NCBI RefSeq assembly: GCF_020991125.1
Contig: NZ_CP087715.1
Coordinates: forward strand, 2,383,501-2,447,500
DNA length: 64,000 bases
DNA from: Microbulbifer celer
GTDB taxonomy: Bacteria > Pseudomonadota > Gammaproteobacteria > Pseudomonadales > Cellvibrionaceae
Direction: 5' to 3'
Shown here in pieces: positions 1 to 9,187 of the stretch. The position numbers and the translations under genes were made by a program. Under the pieces are notes generated by a model that was not told the origin of the DNA, searched no databases, and was given only the letters and a program-made list of their open reading frames with translations. Position 1 is the stretch's first letter. Every line of letters begins with the position of its first letter.

Positions 1-1239
1 CAGGGTTTCAAAACGCGCACCCAGGGATGCGCCCGTTGCCTGGGAGAGTTGCCAATCCACACTGGAATAAGCGGCGCCAACCATGGCAGTTACGCTGTAA
101 TCGTACTGCTTCCCCGCCGGGAAAGACGAAAAGCCGCCGTCCTGGGTCTGTCGTAACCAGGCATCTGTCAACTCCAGGTCTACACCACTGATCAGTGATA
201 TGGATTCGCTCAATTGACGGTGGTGGGCGGTTTGCACGCCAGCACCTGTCTGTCCATTTTCTTCCAGCGGCGTTCCCGGCAGGAAGTGCATCAGGAAAGC
301 CATATCCGTCGCGCGCGCGTAGGGAGTGATCACCCACTGACTGTCCTCCCCGGTCGCGATCTCGATGCGGGTCTGCGCCCGGGCAGACCGGGTATCCCGG
401 AATGCTTCGGGGTTGGGGTTTTCCCGCTTGCGCGCGGCATCCTTGTACGCGCCTTTGCCGGACACATAACCCGCGGTCTCCTGGTTGAGGTTACTCAGGT
501 TTACCAGTGTCTGAGCACTCACTTCGCCGCTGTGCCAGTCATGGCGGAATGTCAGCTTCTGTTGATCGTATCCGGAGTCGTGCTTGTAGCCACCGTCACG
601 GGCACCGTTAAAGCTGACACGGAAACCTTTCGTCCGGGCCGCATCCGTCTGTGTTTCTGCGGTGCGGCTGTGCGCCACTTTTATCCGCTGGTAATCGTTC
701 GCGCCCGCCTCCAGCGCCAGACTGTCGAGGTTGCGCTCCGGTACCCGGCTCAGAATATTGATCACACCGTGCTGGGCATCGGAGCCATATAACACGGTAC
801 CCGGTCCGCGCAGTACCTCCACCCCGCCGGCCTGTGCCAGGTTACTGTCGAACAGTTGATTCACATTGCAAAAGCCGGTGCCCCGTACCGGTACGCCCTC
901 CTCCACCACCGCAAAGGCACCACAACTCCCGGCGCCGGTCAGTACCGGGGAGCGAATGGCAGTGAGATGCTCCTGGCCATTGCCGCGACTGATCCAGACC
1001 CCGGGGGCAGTAATCAGCTCACTGGGGTGTACCGCCGCGCGCTGGCGAACAGTGTCTTCATCGATACGGGAAATACTGACGCTGGAATACGCGGTTTCGC
1101 GCAGCATACGGCTCTCGGTTACGGTCACGGTCTCCAACCGGGAAGAATCGCGGGCATCGACGGCGGTATCGTCCGCGAGGGCGTACGGGGAGATCAGGAT
1201 GCTGGCACCGATCAGACAAGTGCGCAGTAGTGCGCGCAT
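1..1239 (-). CDS. TonB-dependent outer-membrane receptor (3' end outside window)
   Basis: Reading from an ATG at 1239 (GGAG upstream), 413 codons stay open to the window edge, so the C-terminal part of the barrel is missing. Residues 1-22 form a signal peptide ending in YALA. A TonB-box-like ETVTV lies at about 36-40. A plug domain follows, with the typical LRGPGTVLYGSDAQHGVINI stretch, and then the first barrel strands. TonB-dependent receptors import siderophores, cobalamin or glycans across the outer membrane using TonB/ExbBD energy. The substrate cannot be read from this part. Two plug cysteines (AGSCGAF and TGFCNVN) may form a disulfide. The gene starts 79 nt after the ATP-grasp gene on the same strand, so co-transcription is possible but not shown. 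Confidence 0.9.
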   Translation of the reverse strand, partial: MRALLRTCLIGASILISPYALADDTAVDARDSSRLETVTVTESRMLRETAYSSVSISRIDEDTVRQRAAVHPSELITAPGVWISRGNGQEHLTAIRSPVLTGAGSCGAFAVVEEGVPVRGTGFCNVNQLFDSNLAQAGGVEVLRGPGTVLYGSDAQHGVINILSRVPERNLDSLALEAGANDYQRIKVAHSRTAETQTDAARTKGFRVSFNGARDGGYKHDSGYDQQKLTFRHDWHSGEVSAQTLVNLSNLNQETAGYVSGKGAYKDAARKRENPNPEAFRDTRSARAQTRIEIATGEDSQWVITPYARATDMAFLMHFLPGTPLEENGQTGAGVQTAHHRQLSESISLISGVDLELTDAWLRQTQDGGFSSFPAGKQYDYSVTAMVGAAYSSVDWQLSQATGASLGARFETL

Positions 1240-1318
1240 ACAAGGCTCCGGAGAAATGCCCGATGAACGGGCGAACTTAATGGGTGAATGTTTGCGGGCG
1301 AATATTAACGGATGAATA

Positions 1319-2305
1319 TTAAATAGTGGCGTCCGCAGCGAAATAATCCATGGAATACGCAACCCGCTCGTCCACGTTCTTTTCCAGCTGTTCGAGATCC
1401 ATCGATTCGATATGCTCGAGACGGGTGCGCAAACCAACACCATTGGCAATCTGGATCGCAAGCCCCGGCCGTGCATTGGCTTCCAGCAACAGGGGGCCGC
1501 GCTGTCGGTCGAGCACGATATCGCAGCCGAGGTACCCGAGACCTGTCATCTCATAGCAACTGGCTGCAAGGCGCACCAGTTCCTGCCAACCCGGCACTTC
1601 CAGGTCAGCAAACGGTTTTTCGGTATCCGGGTGCTTATCAATACGCAGGCCGTGCTGGACCGCGTGACAGCTTTTGCCGCTGGCGAGGTCCACGCCAACC
1701 CCCACGGCACCCTGGTGCAGATTCGCCTTGCCGTCAGACGAGTGGGTGGAGCAGCGCAACATGGCCATTACCGGAAAGCCGCGGAATACAATCACGCGGA
1801 TATCCGGCACACCTTCAAAGGAGTAGTTGTCGAAAATCGGATCGAAATCTACCAGGGCTTCAATCATCACCCGGTCCGGTTTACCGCCGAGACTGTACAG
1901 GCCACTGTGGATATTGCTCACGTGGCGCTGGATATCCAACGCCGTCACTTTGCTGCCGGAAGGCTTGAGATAGTCGTCGCCATCGCGCCCGACAATCACC
2001 AGGATCCCTTTGCCACCGGAACCCCGTGCAGGCTTGATCACAAACTTTTCCAGCGGTTCGATCACTTCCATCACCCGCTTGCGGCTGGGCTGGGTTTCAA
2101 AGGCGGCGATCAGTTCCGGAACGGAAATACCACAGCGTTTCGCGGCCCGCTTGGTATTGAGCTTGTCATCAACGATCGGGTACTTGTCGCGATCGTTGTA
2201 TTGGGCAATGTAATGCACGTTGCGCGCATTCATTCCCAGCACGCCGAGCTTGCGCAACCTAAATGGCGATACCAGGCCGCCACGGAGAAACGAGGGTAAC
2301 TGCAT
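1319..2305 (-). CDS. RimK-like ATP-grasp ligase (alpha-L-glutamate ligase-like)
   Basis: A 328-residue protein with an ATP-grasp fold. The nucleotide loop KPARGSGGKG is at 91-100 and the metal/ATP-binding EANARPG is near 275. It matches the family annotated as alpha-L-glutamate ligase-like, related to RimK, which adds glutamate to protein C-termini. Members of this subgroup have no proven substrate. There is no signal peptide, so it should act in the cytoplasm or at the inner face of the membrane. Its ATG shares one base with the stop of the upstream 7TM gene (TGATG), indicating translational coupling. With the 7TM and retropepsin genes it forms a conserved three-gene module of Gammaproteobacteria. 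Confidence 0.9.
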   Translation of the reverse strand: MQLPSFLRGGLVSPFRLRKLGVLGMNARNVHYIAQYNDRDKYPIVDDKLNTKRAAKRCGISVPELIAAFETQPSRKRVMEVIEPLEKFVIKPARGSGGKGILVIVGRDGDDYLKPSGSKVTALDIQRHVSNIHSGLYSLGGKPDRVMIEALVDFDPIFDNYSFEGVPDIRVIVFRGFPVMAMLRCSTHSSDGKANLHQGAVGVGVDLASGKSCHAVQHGLRIDKHPDTEKPFADLEVPGWQELVRLAASCYEMTGLGYLGCDIVLDRQRGPLLLEANARPGLAIQIANGVGLRTRLEHIESMDLEQLEKNVDERVAYSMDYFAADATI

Positions 2306-3837
2306 CAGTTCTCCAGCTGGCGGAACCGCGCCAGCTCTCCGAGACGGTAGCCGGTATAGTTACCGACGATCATGATGAAGCCCAGTAATACCAGCAGCAG
2401 CTCGGGGAAGTTGAACGTCCAGTGCTCGATATAGCGGTTGGTCATCACCCACCAGGCGATCACCGCCACCAGCAGACTGCCTCCGGCCTGCACCACCACT
2501 TCATAGGGGCCGTCTTCTTCCCACACAATGGACATCCGCTCGATGGTCCAGGCAAGAATGATCATGGGGAAGAAGGTCACCGTCAGCGCCTGCTCGATAC
2601 CGAGTTTGTAACTGACCACGCTGATGGCCCCCATCAATATCACCACCGTCACCACCACGGCGGCGATCCTCGCCACAAGGAGCAGGTTAAGCCTGCTGAG
2701 GTAGAACCGTATCCACAGACCCAGGATCAGGATCAAAACGAAAATGGCGAGACCGGTAAACAGCTGGGTCTCGATAAACGCAATCGCCAGCAGCACCGGC
2801 ATGAAAGTGCCGGAAGTGCGCAGGCCCACGAACACCCGCAACAGAACCACCACCAGTGCCCCCACCGGTACCAACAGGATCAATTTGAAGATGCTCTGCT
2901 GTTCGATGGGAAGGCTGTAGATGGAAAAGTCCACCAGCGCCTCTTTGCCCTCGATGGTACTGAGCATGGCCACATCGCGCGCCGGCACGTCATTGGAAAT
3001 GACCGAGAAGGTGACCTTGGAGTTGCGCCCGCCCTCTACGTCCAACAGGCTTTTGCCACCGCGCTGCCAGATAAAGAAGTTTTTCGGCACGCCCGGTGAT
3101 GCACTGGTGGGCTCGAACACCACCCAGCGCTTGCCATCGAATATTTCCAGCAGATCTTCCGGAGCCAACCGACGGCGATCATCTTCCAGATAGAGACCGC
3201 GAATGCGGTGCGCGGGAATGTCCGCTACCGCCAGCACCAGCAGTGCCATATCCACCAGGGACTTGTCTTTGTAATAACCGAAAATCAGGTTGCGATCCTG
3301 ATTGCGATTGTCATTGAGAGCCGTCAGCAATTCAGAAGTGAAAGTGCGGGTATCGGAAGAGCGTTCGCGGGCGTTGTCCACCAGAGAGTAGATGGCGAGG
3401 CGTACCGCTTCCTGCTCGCGGGCCCCGAGGAATGGCTTGGTGACTTCAGTACTGAGGTCCAGGGGCTGCTCGAGCGGTGCCCCCGGCGTCTGGTGCACAT
3501 CCAGCTGATAGAAAAGCGATTGGGCACCGGTCGCGGAGCGACGCGCCCATATCGCGCGGTACTCATCGTCTTCACGAATGACGTTGAAGCCGTAGCCGGA
3601 GGAGCTGAAAGTTTCCCCCAACACTTCCATATTGCGCTGGGCGCGAGGCAGCGTCAGGGCGACTTTGACCGGACCGTCATCGGCAGTAAAGCCGACCTTG
3701 GCTTCGATGGTCCATACGGTACGGTATTCACCGGGCAACAGTGGAAAGCCCAGTTCAAAATGTTTGTAGATGGTAAGGCCGGCGCCCATGACAGCGAGCA
3801 GCGCGGCGAGAATATAGACCTGAGCCCGTGGCGACAT
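2305..3837 (-). CDS. Inactive transglutaminase-like domain fused to seven TM helices
   Basis: A 510-residue membrane protein. An N-terminal TM anchor (about 7-25) is followed by a roughly 270-residue periplasmic region. This contains a transglutaminase-like core in which the helix that normally starts with the catalytic Cys reads DKSLVDMALL, so it should be inactive. About seven TM helices follow from residue 325 to 495. This is the known 'inactive transglutaminase fused to 7 TM helices' family. It lies between the retropepsin lipoprotein and the ATP-grasp ligase and is translationally coupled to the latter. A plausible role is to bind a peptide substrate in the envelope and pass a signal or substrate inward. 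That role is inference. Confidence 0.88.
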   Translation of the reverse strand: MSPRAQVYILAALLAVMGAGLTIYKHFELGFPLLPGEYRTVWTIEAKVGFTADDGPVKVALTLPRAQRNMEVLGETFSSSGYGFNVIREDDEYRAIWARRSATGAQSLFYQLDVHQTPGAPLEQPLDLSTEVTKPFLGAREQEAVRLAIYSLVDNARERSSDTRTFTSELLTALNDNRNQDRNLIFGYYKDKSLVDMALLVLAVADIPAHRIRGLYLEDDRRRLAPEDLLEIFDGKRWVVFEPTSASPGVPKNFFIWQRGGKSLLDVEGGRNSKVTFSVISNDVPARDVAMLSTIEGKEALVDFSIYSLPIEQQSIFKLILLVPVGALVVVLLRVFVGLRTSGTFMPVLLAIAFIETQLFTGLAIFVLILILGLWIRFYLSRLNLLLVARIAAVVVTVVILMGAISVVSYKLGIEQALTVTFFPMIILAWTIERMSIVWEEDGPYEVVVQAGGSLLVAVIAWWVMTNRYIEHWTFNFPELLLVLLGFIMIVGNYTGYRLGELARFRQLEN

Positions 3838-3945
3838 TCGCCGATCCCCGTGTAAGTATCAGTACAGCTTTTCGCTATTTTTGCCCGATCAGCTTCCGTG
3901 CGCCAGTGCACAGTCCCGTTTTCCGGAACTTGCCCGTAAAGGCAT

Positions 3946-4626
3946 TTATTTACTGAACGAAGGAAGCTGTGGTTTGCCCTGTACGCCTTTGCGGCTGACA
4001 TCCACCACCGCGGCGTCTTTGAGGAAATTGCGCCCTACCAGCAGCGGAAATTCAAACTCGTCCCGCTGAATCAAGTTGACCTCCACCATATGGGTCACTT
4101 CGCCCACCGTAAGGCTCATATCCACCACCGGGCGGCGTTGACGATCAAAGCCCGGGCGCGACACACGCACATGGCGCTTGATGGGTAACTCAATCTTTAC
4201 GGGTTTGGCCTCTTCTCCCGCAGAGAGCTGGAAGCGGACCCACTGGTTACCATCGCGCTCGAAGGGCACCATTTCCAGTACGCTGAGCGAACTGGTGGCC
4301 GCACCAGTGTCAATCAGGGCGCGCAGGGTGAGGCCGCCGGGCTCAACGGTAACGGACTCTTCCGAGCCGAGCACCATACGATCTTTCGCAACCGGTACTT
4401 CAACCACTTTTTCATAGTTGCGCTCAATCACCCGTTCTACCACTTTGACTTCCGGCTCGGCGCAGACCACCGTCTCTATCGGCGGGCACTGGCTCGGGTC
4501 TGTCGCCTCCACCGGTGTCTCGGGCTCGGTCGTCGCGGGGGATTGTGACGCAGGGCGCGAAAAAAGCTCGCAGCCGGTCAGCCACTGGGTGATCAGCAAC
4601 AGGGATACTAAAGGCAAAAACCGCAT
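3946..4626 (-). CDS. Retropepsin-like lipoprotein ('ATP-dependent zinc protease' family)
   Basis: The ATG at 4626 is preferred to the upstream one because it places a lipoprotein signal at the N-terminus, with lipobox LTGC and the lipidated Cys at 19. The mature protein has a low-complexity linker and then a single-chain retropepsin fold with the active-site triad DTG at 106-108 (IDTGAATSSL). The family is often named 'ATP-dependent zinc protease' (DUF785), although the fold is that of an aspartic peptidase. At 226 residues it has the usual length. It is first in the module with the 7TM and ATP-grasp genes, 108 nt before the 7TM start, and should act in the periplasm. Confidence 0.87.
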   Translation of the reverse strand: MRFLPLVSLLLITQWLTGCELFSRPASQSPATTEPETPVEATDPSQCPPIETVVCAEPEVKVVERVIERNYEKVVEVPVAKDRMVLGSEESVTVEPGGLTLRALIDTGAATSSLSVLEMVPFERDGNQWVRFQLSAGEEAKPVKIELPIKRHVRVSRPGFDRQRRPVVDMSLTVGEVTHMVEVNLIQRDEFEFPLLVGRNFLKDAAVVDVSRKGVQGKPQLPSFSK

Positions 4627-4723
4627 TGTTCTTATGACTACCTTAGGGCCGACTCGCCAGCCCTGTGCGATGTTTATCGGGTTAAATTCAGGCGGTATCA
4701 CGACGCAGGCCAGTCCTTCGGCC

Positions 4724-4759
4724 CCAAAAACAAAGGCCGGATACTACCTTATCCGGCCT
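4724..4759 (-). terminator. Rho-independent terminator after yqcC-like gene
   Basis: A 10-bp perfect stem (4734-4743 with 4750-4759, 6-nt loop) is followed on the - strand by TTTGTTTTT. It ends the transcript that includes the yqcC-like gene and separates it from the retropepsin module. Confidence 0.75.
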
Positions 4760-4917
4760 GCACCATCCATTCTACGACGGCAGTATGGACTACCTGCGAA
4801 AGAAACCTCGAGCGGCTCTCCCCTTCAGGGGTGACCGCTAGAGAGACTGCATACTACCAACCGGTCACAATCATTCAAGCGCCACCACAATCAACAGGGA
4901 GACGAACTTCGCGTTCT

Positions 4918-5250
4918 TCAGTAGTACCCCCGCTCCAGACATTCATCGATCGCGAGTAACTTACTGACCAATCCCTGCGCCGGCAAATCGCTGCCGCGGA
5001 AAAACTCTTCCGCCATGGGTGCGATGCCACATTTGGCAGGCAACGGCAGCTCGGACTCCACCAGCTGGCGCATACGCGGCAGAAAAACAAATTGCAGCCA
5101 CTGCGGCAGGCTGAGCGTGTCTACGCAAAACGGCTGGGTGCTGGCCAGGGCTTCCGCAGAGGGCGGTTCAGCCTGCCACTCCCCGAGACGACGCAACTCT
5201 CCTTCGAGCTCCAGCAACAGGGTGGCGATTTCGGGATAGATCGACTTCAT
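4918..5250 (-). CDS. yqcC: YqcC-like (DUF446) protein
   Basis: A 110-residue all-helical soluble protein of the YqcC/DUF446 family. The N-terminal helix (IATLLLELEGELRRLGEWQ) and the central PFCVDTLSLPQWLQFVFLPRM are typical. In enterobacteria yqcC sits beside the pseudouridine synthase gene truC, but no truC is visible here. Its biochemical function is unknown. It starts 87 nt downstream of the helicase gene on the same strand and ends before a strong terminator. Confidence 0.85.
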   Translation of the reverse strand: MKSIYPEIATLLLELEGELRRLGEWQAEPPSAEALASTQPFCVDTLSLPQWLQFVFLPRMRQLVESELPLPAKCGIAPMAEEFFRGSDLPAQGLVSKLLAIDECLERGYY

Positions 5251-5337
5251 GATGGCAATTTAGTTCAGTTTCCAGAATACGTTACAGAGAATCCGGGCGC
5301 GCCCGGTATATGATGACGGCCCGCAGCCGGGCTGCGC

Positions 5338-7536
5338 TTATCCGATCTCACGGCGAAATGGCGGCAGGGAGTCGAGCATCGCCCTGCCGTAGCGCTTGGT
5401 GACAATACGCCGATCCAGCAGCGTTATGGTGCCGGTATCGGACTCGGTACGCAGCAGGCGCCCGCAGGCCTGAACCAGTTTGAGCGCTGCGTCGGGTACG
5501 GTAATCTGCATAAACGGATTGCCGCCCTTCACTTCGATCCACTCCGCCAGTGCGGCCTCGATGGGGTCATCCGGCACCGCGAACGGCAACTTGGCGATAA
5601 CGACGTGCTGGCAGTAATCACCGGGCAGGTCGAGCCCCTCGGCAAAACTGGCGAGCCCGAACAACACGCTGCGCCCGCCGTTATCGACACTGTGGCGATG
5701 GCTGTCGAGCAACTGCTGCCGGGACTGCTGCCCCTGCATCAGAATCCGGTTGCGCCAGGTACCGGGCAGGGATTCGTACACGGTTTCCATCTGCCGGCGA
5801 GAGGCAAACAGCACCAGTGCACCGCCGTCGACGCCATCCAATATTTCCGGCAGTGCGTCGATCACGGCACTGGTGTGCAGATCGGCGTTGTTGGCTTCCA
5901 CGGCATCCTTCGGTACCCGCAACGTCGCGCGGGAAAAATCGAACGGACTGGGGACCACTTCGTAGCTGGCGTTGTCGGGCGTGCCCGCGCGCATCTTGAG
6001 CCGGTCGAAACGCCCCAACGCCGTCAGTGTGGCAGAGGTGAGGACAGCGCCGTAACAGCGGCGCCACAGGCCGTACTCGAGCGTCTTGCCGGCAAGGATG
6101 GGAGAGCTGCACACTTCAAAATCAAACGAGCCACCCCAGTCCACCAGGGTCACCCAGCGGGCGTGGGGCACTGATCCGGTATCAACACGGGAGTAGTTGG
6201 CCCACAGTTCAAGATTGGCTTCGGCGCGACCGTGCCAGCCGCCCAGAATCGGATACCAGCGCTCCAGATCCACCACCGGGACGGGGCTGTGGGCATCTTC
6301 CATCATCCGCTGCGCCGATTGCACCATTTTGCCAAGCAGCGCTTCCAGTTCGTCAAAATCTTCACGCAGTTGCTCCGCGAGTTGCATCAACGACTCGGGG
6401 ACCTCTCCACCTTCAAAGCGGTGTCGACTGCTTTGTCCCCCGTAGCCCTGCCCGCCGTTCTCCTTGCCGGAACGAGCGCGGTCCTGGTCAAAGTCGCACA
6501 GGTCTTCCAGTAATGGCCAGGCCATTTCCAGTTTCTGTTTAGCGCTGGTGAACAGCCCGGGCAGGTCTTCACCGGCGCGATCCAGCTCGCCGCCATCACC
6601 GATTTCACTCAACAGCTGGCCGAGGTTCTTGTTGGCCTGATCCAGCCAGTTGGTGGTGGCCCCAACCCGGCTGTGCTGGGCAAAGTGGTTCAGCGCTTTG
6701 TCCGGCAGATGGTGCGCTTCGTCCAGCACATAGATGGACTCTTCCGGTGCTGGCAGGATCGCACCGCCACCGAGGGCGAGGTCCGCCAACAGCAGGTCGT
6801 GATTGGCGACAATCACCTGGCTCTTGCCTAGGCGCTCGCGGGCGCGAAAGAAGCTGCAGCTGGAAACGTGCGGACAGCGGCGGCCACTGCACTGGCGGTG
6901 GTCGGTAGTCACCCGGCTCCAGTCTTCGGGTTCAATGGTGTCTTTCCAGTTGTCGCGGTCACCGTCCCAGCTGCCGGTGGCCAGTTGGTCGGCCATTTCC
7001 CGATACAGCTTGATGCCAACCTCGTCCACCTGGGGTTTTTCGTCTTCGTAAAGTGCCAGGGAGGTGCCCACGCCGCTGGAAGTCAGCTCGGTGAGCAGCT
7101 GGTCGAGCTTGGACAGACACAGGTAGCGGCCGCGCCCCTTGGCGAGGCTGACATCAAACTTGAGCCCGCTGTGGCGGATCAGTTCGGGCAGGTCCTTGTA
7201 GATGATCTGTTCCTGCAGGGCGACGGTGGCGGTGGAGACGACCAGGGTCTTGCCGTGGGAGATTGCGAGGGGAATGGCGGCCAGCAGATAGGACACCGTT
7301 TTACCGGTACCGGTGCCCGCCTCCACCACACAGATATGCTCGCCATCGGTTTTGCCGTGATCGCGCTCACCGGCGCCATTGCGCTCAATGCCGCCGAGAC
7401 CGCGGGCGATGGCGGCAATCATCAGCTTCTGGCCATAGCGGGCTTTGAGCTCGCGGCCGTTGAGAAACTGACGATAGGCGCCTTGAATGGATTCTTTGTC
7501 TTTGTCGCTGAGCACTGGGAACCGGCTGAATTGCAA
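5338..7536 (-). CDS. dinG: DinG-family ATP-dependent DNA helicase (XPD-like, Fe-S)
   Basis: A 732-residue superfamily 2 helicase. The Walker A AGTGTGKT is at 73-80 and the DEAH box at 272-275. Four cysteines (140, 216, 221, 227) lie between them, as in the 4Fe-4S cluster of DinG/XPD enzymes. C-terminal motifs include GLASFAEGLDLPG and the QACGRLLRTESDTG arginine-finger region. DinG unwinds 5'-3' and acts on R-loops, D-loops and forks after damage. The length matches E. coli DinG. The insert rich in Gly and charged residues at about 345-365 is the least conserved part. No LexA box was identified upstream. Confidence 0.92.
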   Translation of the reverse strand: MQFSRFPVLSDKDKESIQGAYRQFLNGRELKARYGQKLMIAAIARGLGGIERNGAGERDHGKTDGEHICVVEAGTGTGKTVSYLLAAIPLAISHGKTLVVSTATVALQEQIIYKDLPELIRHSGLKFDVSLAKGRGRYLCLSKLDQLLTELTSSGVGTSLALYEDEKPQVDEVGIKLYREMADQLATGSWDGDRDNWKDTIEPEDWSRVTTDHRQCSGRRCPHVSSCSFFRARERLGKSQVIVANHDLLLADLALGGGAILPAPEESIYVLDEAHHLPDKALNHFAQHSRVGATTNWLDQANKNLGQLLSEIGDGGELDRAGEDLPGLFTSAKQKLEMAWPLLEDLCDFDQDRARSGKENGGQGYGGQSSRHRFEGGEVPESLMQLAEQLREDFDELEALLGKMVQSAQRMMEDAHSPVPVVDLERWYPILGGWHGRAEANLELWANYSRVDTGSVPHARWVTLVDWGGSFDFEVCSSPILAGKTLEYGLWRRCYGAVLTSATLTALGRFDRLKMRAGTPDNASYEVVPSPFDFSRATLRVPKDAVEANNADLHTSAVIDALPEILDGVDGGALVLFASRRQMETVYESLPGTWRNRILMQGQQSRQQLLDSHRHSVDNGGRSVLFGLASFAEGLDLPGDYCQHVVIAKLPFAVPDDPIEAALAEWIEVKGGNPFMQITVPDAALKLVQACGRLLRTESDTGTITLLDRRIVTKRYGRAMLDSLPPFRREIG

Positions 7537-7627
7537 GAAGAGTTAAATCAGCCGGGCATTATCCACGCTTGGTCAGGGTATAGCCAATTTTCATCGCTCA
7601 GTGGCGTCAAAGCATTGAGTATTCGTT

Positions 7628-8812
7628 TTACTGCTCAAACGCCAGCCGGGAGACCACCGGATTGGCGTAGGCACGGATGGCCTTGTCCCGCCAGCGCTCG
7701 TCGATGGCGGCCATGCGCTGTTCGAACTTCTCACGAATTTCCTGGTGCTCATCCGGGTGCCAGGGCTTGGCCGGATAGCCCACTGGCAGCGCCGGTGCCT
7801 CGCCATAAATCATCTGATAAGCGATCAGGTTGGTGGGGTGCAGGACATAGTCGCTGATAATCTGGCGATCAATCTCGTCCGCCAGCGCGCCCACATCGGA
7901 GAAATCCCCCTCAATCGGCGTACCAAAGGCCGCATGCACGTGGCCCTTCTGGCCCACCACCCCCTTGCCGATGCTCGCCAGATCCTCGTGTGCCTGTTTT
8001 TCGTACTCGTCCTGATGCTCGGTGATATACAGTTCCCGGGCCTTGTAGCGGTCACACGGATCCCACTCATAGGAAATCGACAACGGTACGATGTGCAGCT
8101 CCCGCCAGAAGTCCGCAAACGGCTGCTCCTTCGGTTTCGCCATCGCAAACATCGCCGCCAGTGCCGGATTCGTGCGATCCAGGCCGTCCTTCGCACGACC
8201 GGCGCGCTGGGCAATCCACACGTGCTCGTTGTCATTGACAATGGAATGGTGGATGTAGCGGGAAAGGGTGATCGCCGCATTCAGCTTTTCCCGGCGGCTG
8301 CCGGAGCTGCGTTTGACCACGAAGCACTTGTTCAGCTTCATGATGTCGGTGGCGAATTGCTTGGACAGCAGGTTGTCGCCGATGGCGATGCGGGAGGTTT
8401 CGTGACCCTCTTTGTACATTGAGAGGATCGCCAACGCAGGATCCATGGCGATATCCCGGTGATTGGCGACGAACAGGCAGGCGCGATCCTTGGGCAGGGT
8501 ATCCAGTCCGGAGATGGTCAGGCCGCAGCTGGTACGATTGACTACGCGTTCCGTATATTTGGCGATGACATCCTGCACCCCGCGCACGTCTTTCGCCTTG
8601 CGGAATTCAAAACGCACGAACTGACGCACCAGCCAGGCCAGCGGGCGCTCAAGTTTGCTCGCAGCACCGGGCAGCAGGAAATGCGCCACAATGCGGGACA
8701 TCTCCGGGTCTTCCACCAGGCGGCGCAGGACCGGACGCACCTCATCATCCCGGTAGGGGCGGATATCATCAAACTGACTGGGATCCAATTTCTCTTTACT
8801 CATGGAGCTCAT
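7628..8812 (-). CDS. PlsC/GPAT-like glycerolipid acyltransferase
   Basis: A 394-residue protein with the acyltransferase motif NHRDIAMD at 117-124. The His-Asp spacing is one residue longer than canonical HX4D, as in the proteobacterial group annotated as 1-acyl-sn-glycerol-3-phosphate acyltransferase. There is no clear TM segment, so it is probably peripheral at the inner membrane. The N-terminal 90 residues and the C-terminal tail, rich in Trp and Arg, are extra to PlsC. The exact acceptor lipid is not evident. The gene is divergent from nhaC across a 375-nt gap and lies 91 nt upstream of dinG on the same strand. Confidence 0.8.
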   Translation of the reverse strand: MSSMSKEKLDPSQFDDIRPYRDDEVRPVLRRLVEDPEMSRIVAHFLLPGAASKLERPLAWLVRQFVRFEFRKAKDVRGVQDVIAKYTERVVNRTSCGLTISGLDTLPKDRACLFVANHRDIAMDPALAILSMYKEGHETSRIAIGDNLLSKQFATDIMKLNKCFVVKRSSGSRREKLNAAITLSRYIHHSIVNDNEHVWIAQRAGRAKDGLDRTNPALAAMFAMAKPKEQPFADFWRELHIVPLSISYEWDPCDRYKARELYITEHQDEYEKQAHEDLASIGKGVVGQKGHVHAAFGTPIEGDFSDVGALADEIDRQIISDYVLHPTNLIAYQMIYGEAPALPVGYPAKPWHPDEHQEIREKFEQRMAAIDERWRDKAIRAYANPVVSRLAFEQ

Positions 8813-9187
8813 TTACCTGCCAACATCGGCGCGCCAACTAACGCGGCTGCGCACTGGCTCGTTCTTATTTTGGCCCGGGGCGAACACCCCGAACAAAAAC
8901 CGGCGCAGAACATACCGGATGCAGCCGCGAACTGCCAGTATTCGCCGCTTGCGAAGCCGGAAGTGGAGCACAGATCGCCACCGCGATTCCAACCGAACAC
9001 GGTGCCGATTAGCAAAGTGCGAGCCATCGCTATAGACATCTGTCTGGGCTGCCCGGAAAATAGACCGCTTTGCCGCCCGCTAACGATTGGGCGTCTACCG
9101 GGCCTATCCGCCCGCATCAGAACGATAACAACGTTTCCAGGCGCCCGGTCACCCCGGCACCGCCGCCAAGAAAAGCAGGAGAACGCT
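8813..9187. other. Divergent intergenic region between acyltransferase and nhaC
   Basis: 375 nt with no convincing gene. The short open frames on both strands look like chance translations of GC-rich DNA. It should hold promoters for both divergent genes and a structured segment described separately. Confidence 0.6.
9051..9103 (+). promoter_or_regulatory. Nested hairpin in the nhaC 5' leader
   Basis: GCCCGG (9051-9056) pairs with CCGGGC (9098-9103). After a 4-nt bulge, TAGAC (9061-9065) pairs with GTCTA (9093-9097), and inside it CGCCC (9074-9078) faces GGGCG (9089-9093). The stacked stem ends about 85 nt before the start codon of the Na+/H+ antiporter gene, a position suited to a cis-regulatory RNA. 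Whether it is a known class cannot be told from here. Confidence 0.35.

Noticed and set aside
8809..9117. Open frames on both strands in the acyltransferase-nhaC gap
   Set aside because: They overlap each other and the leader hairpin, lack ribosome sites and show no domain features.
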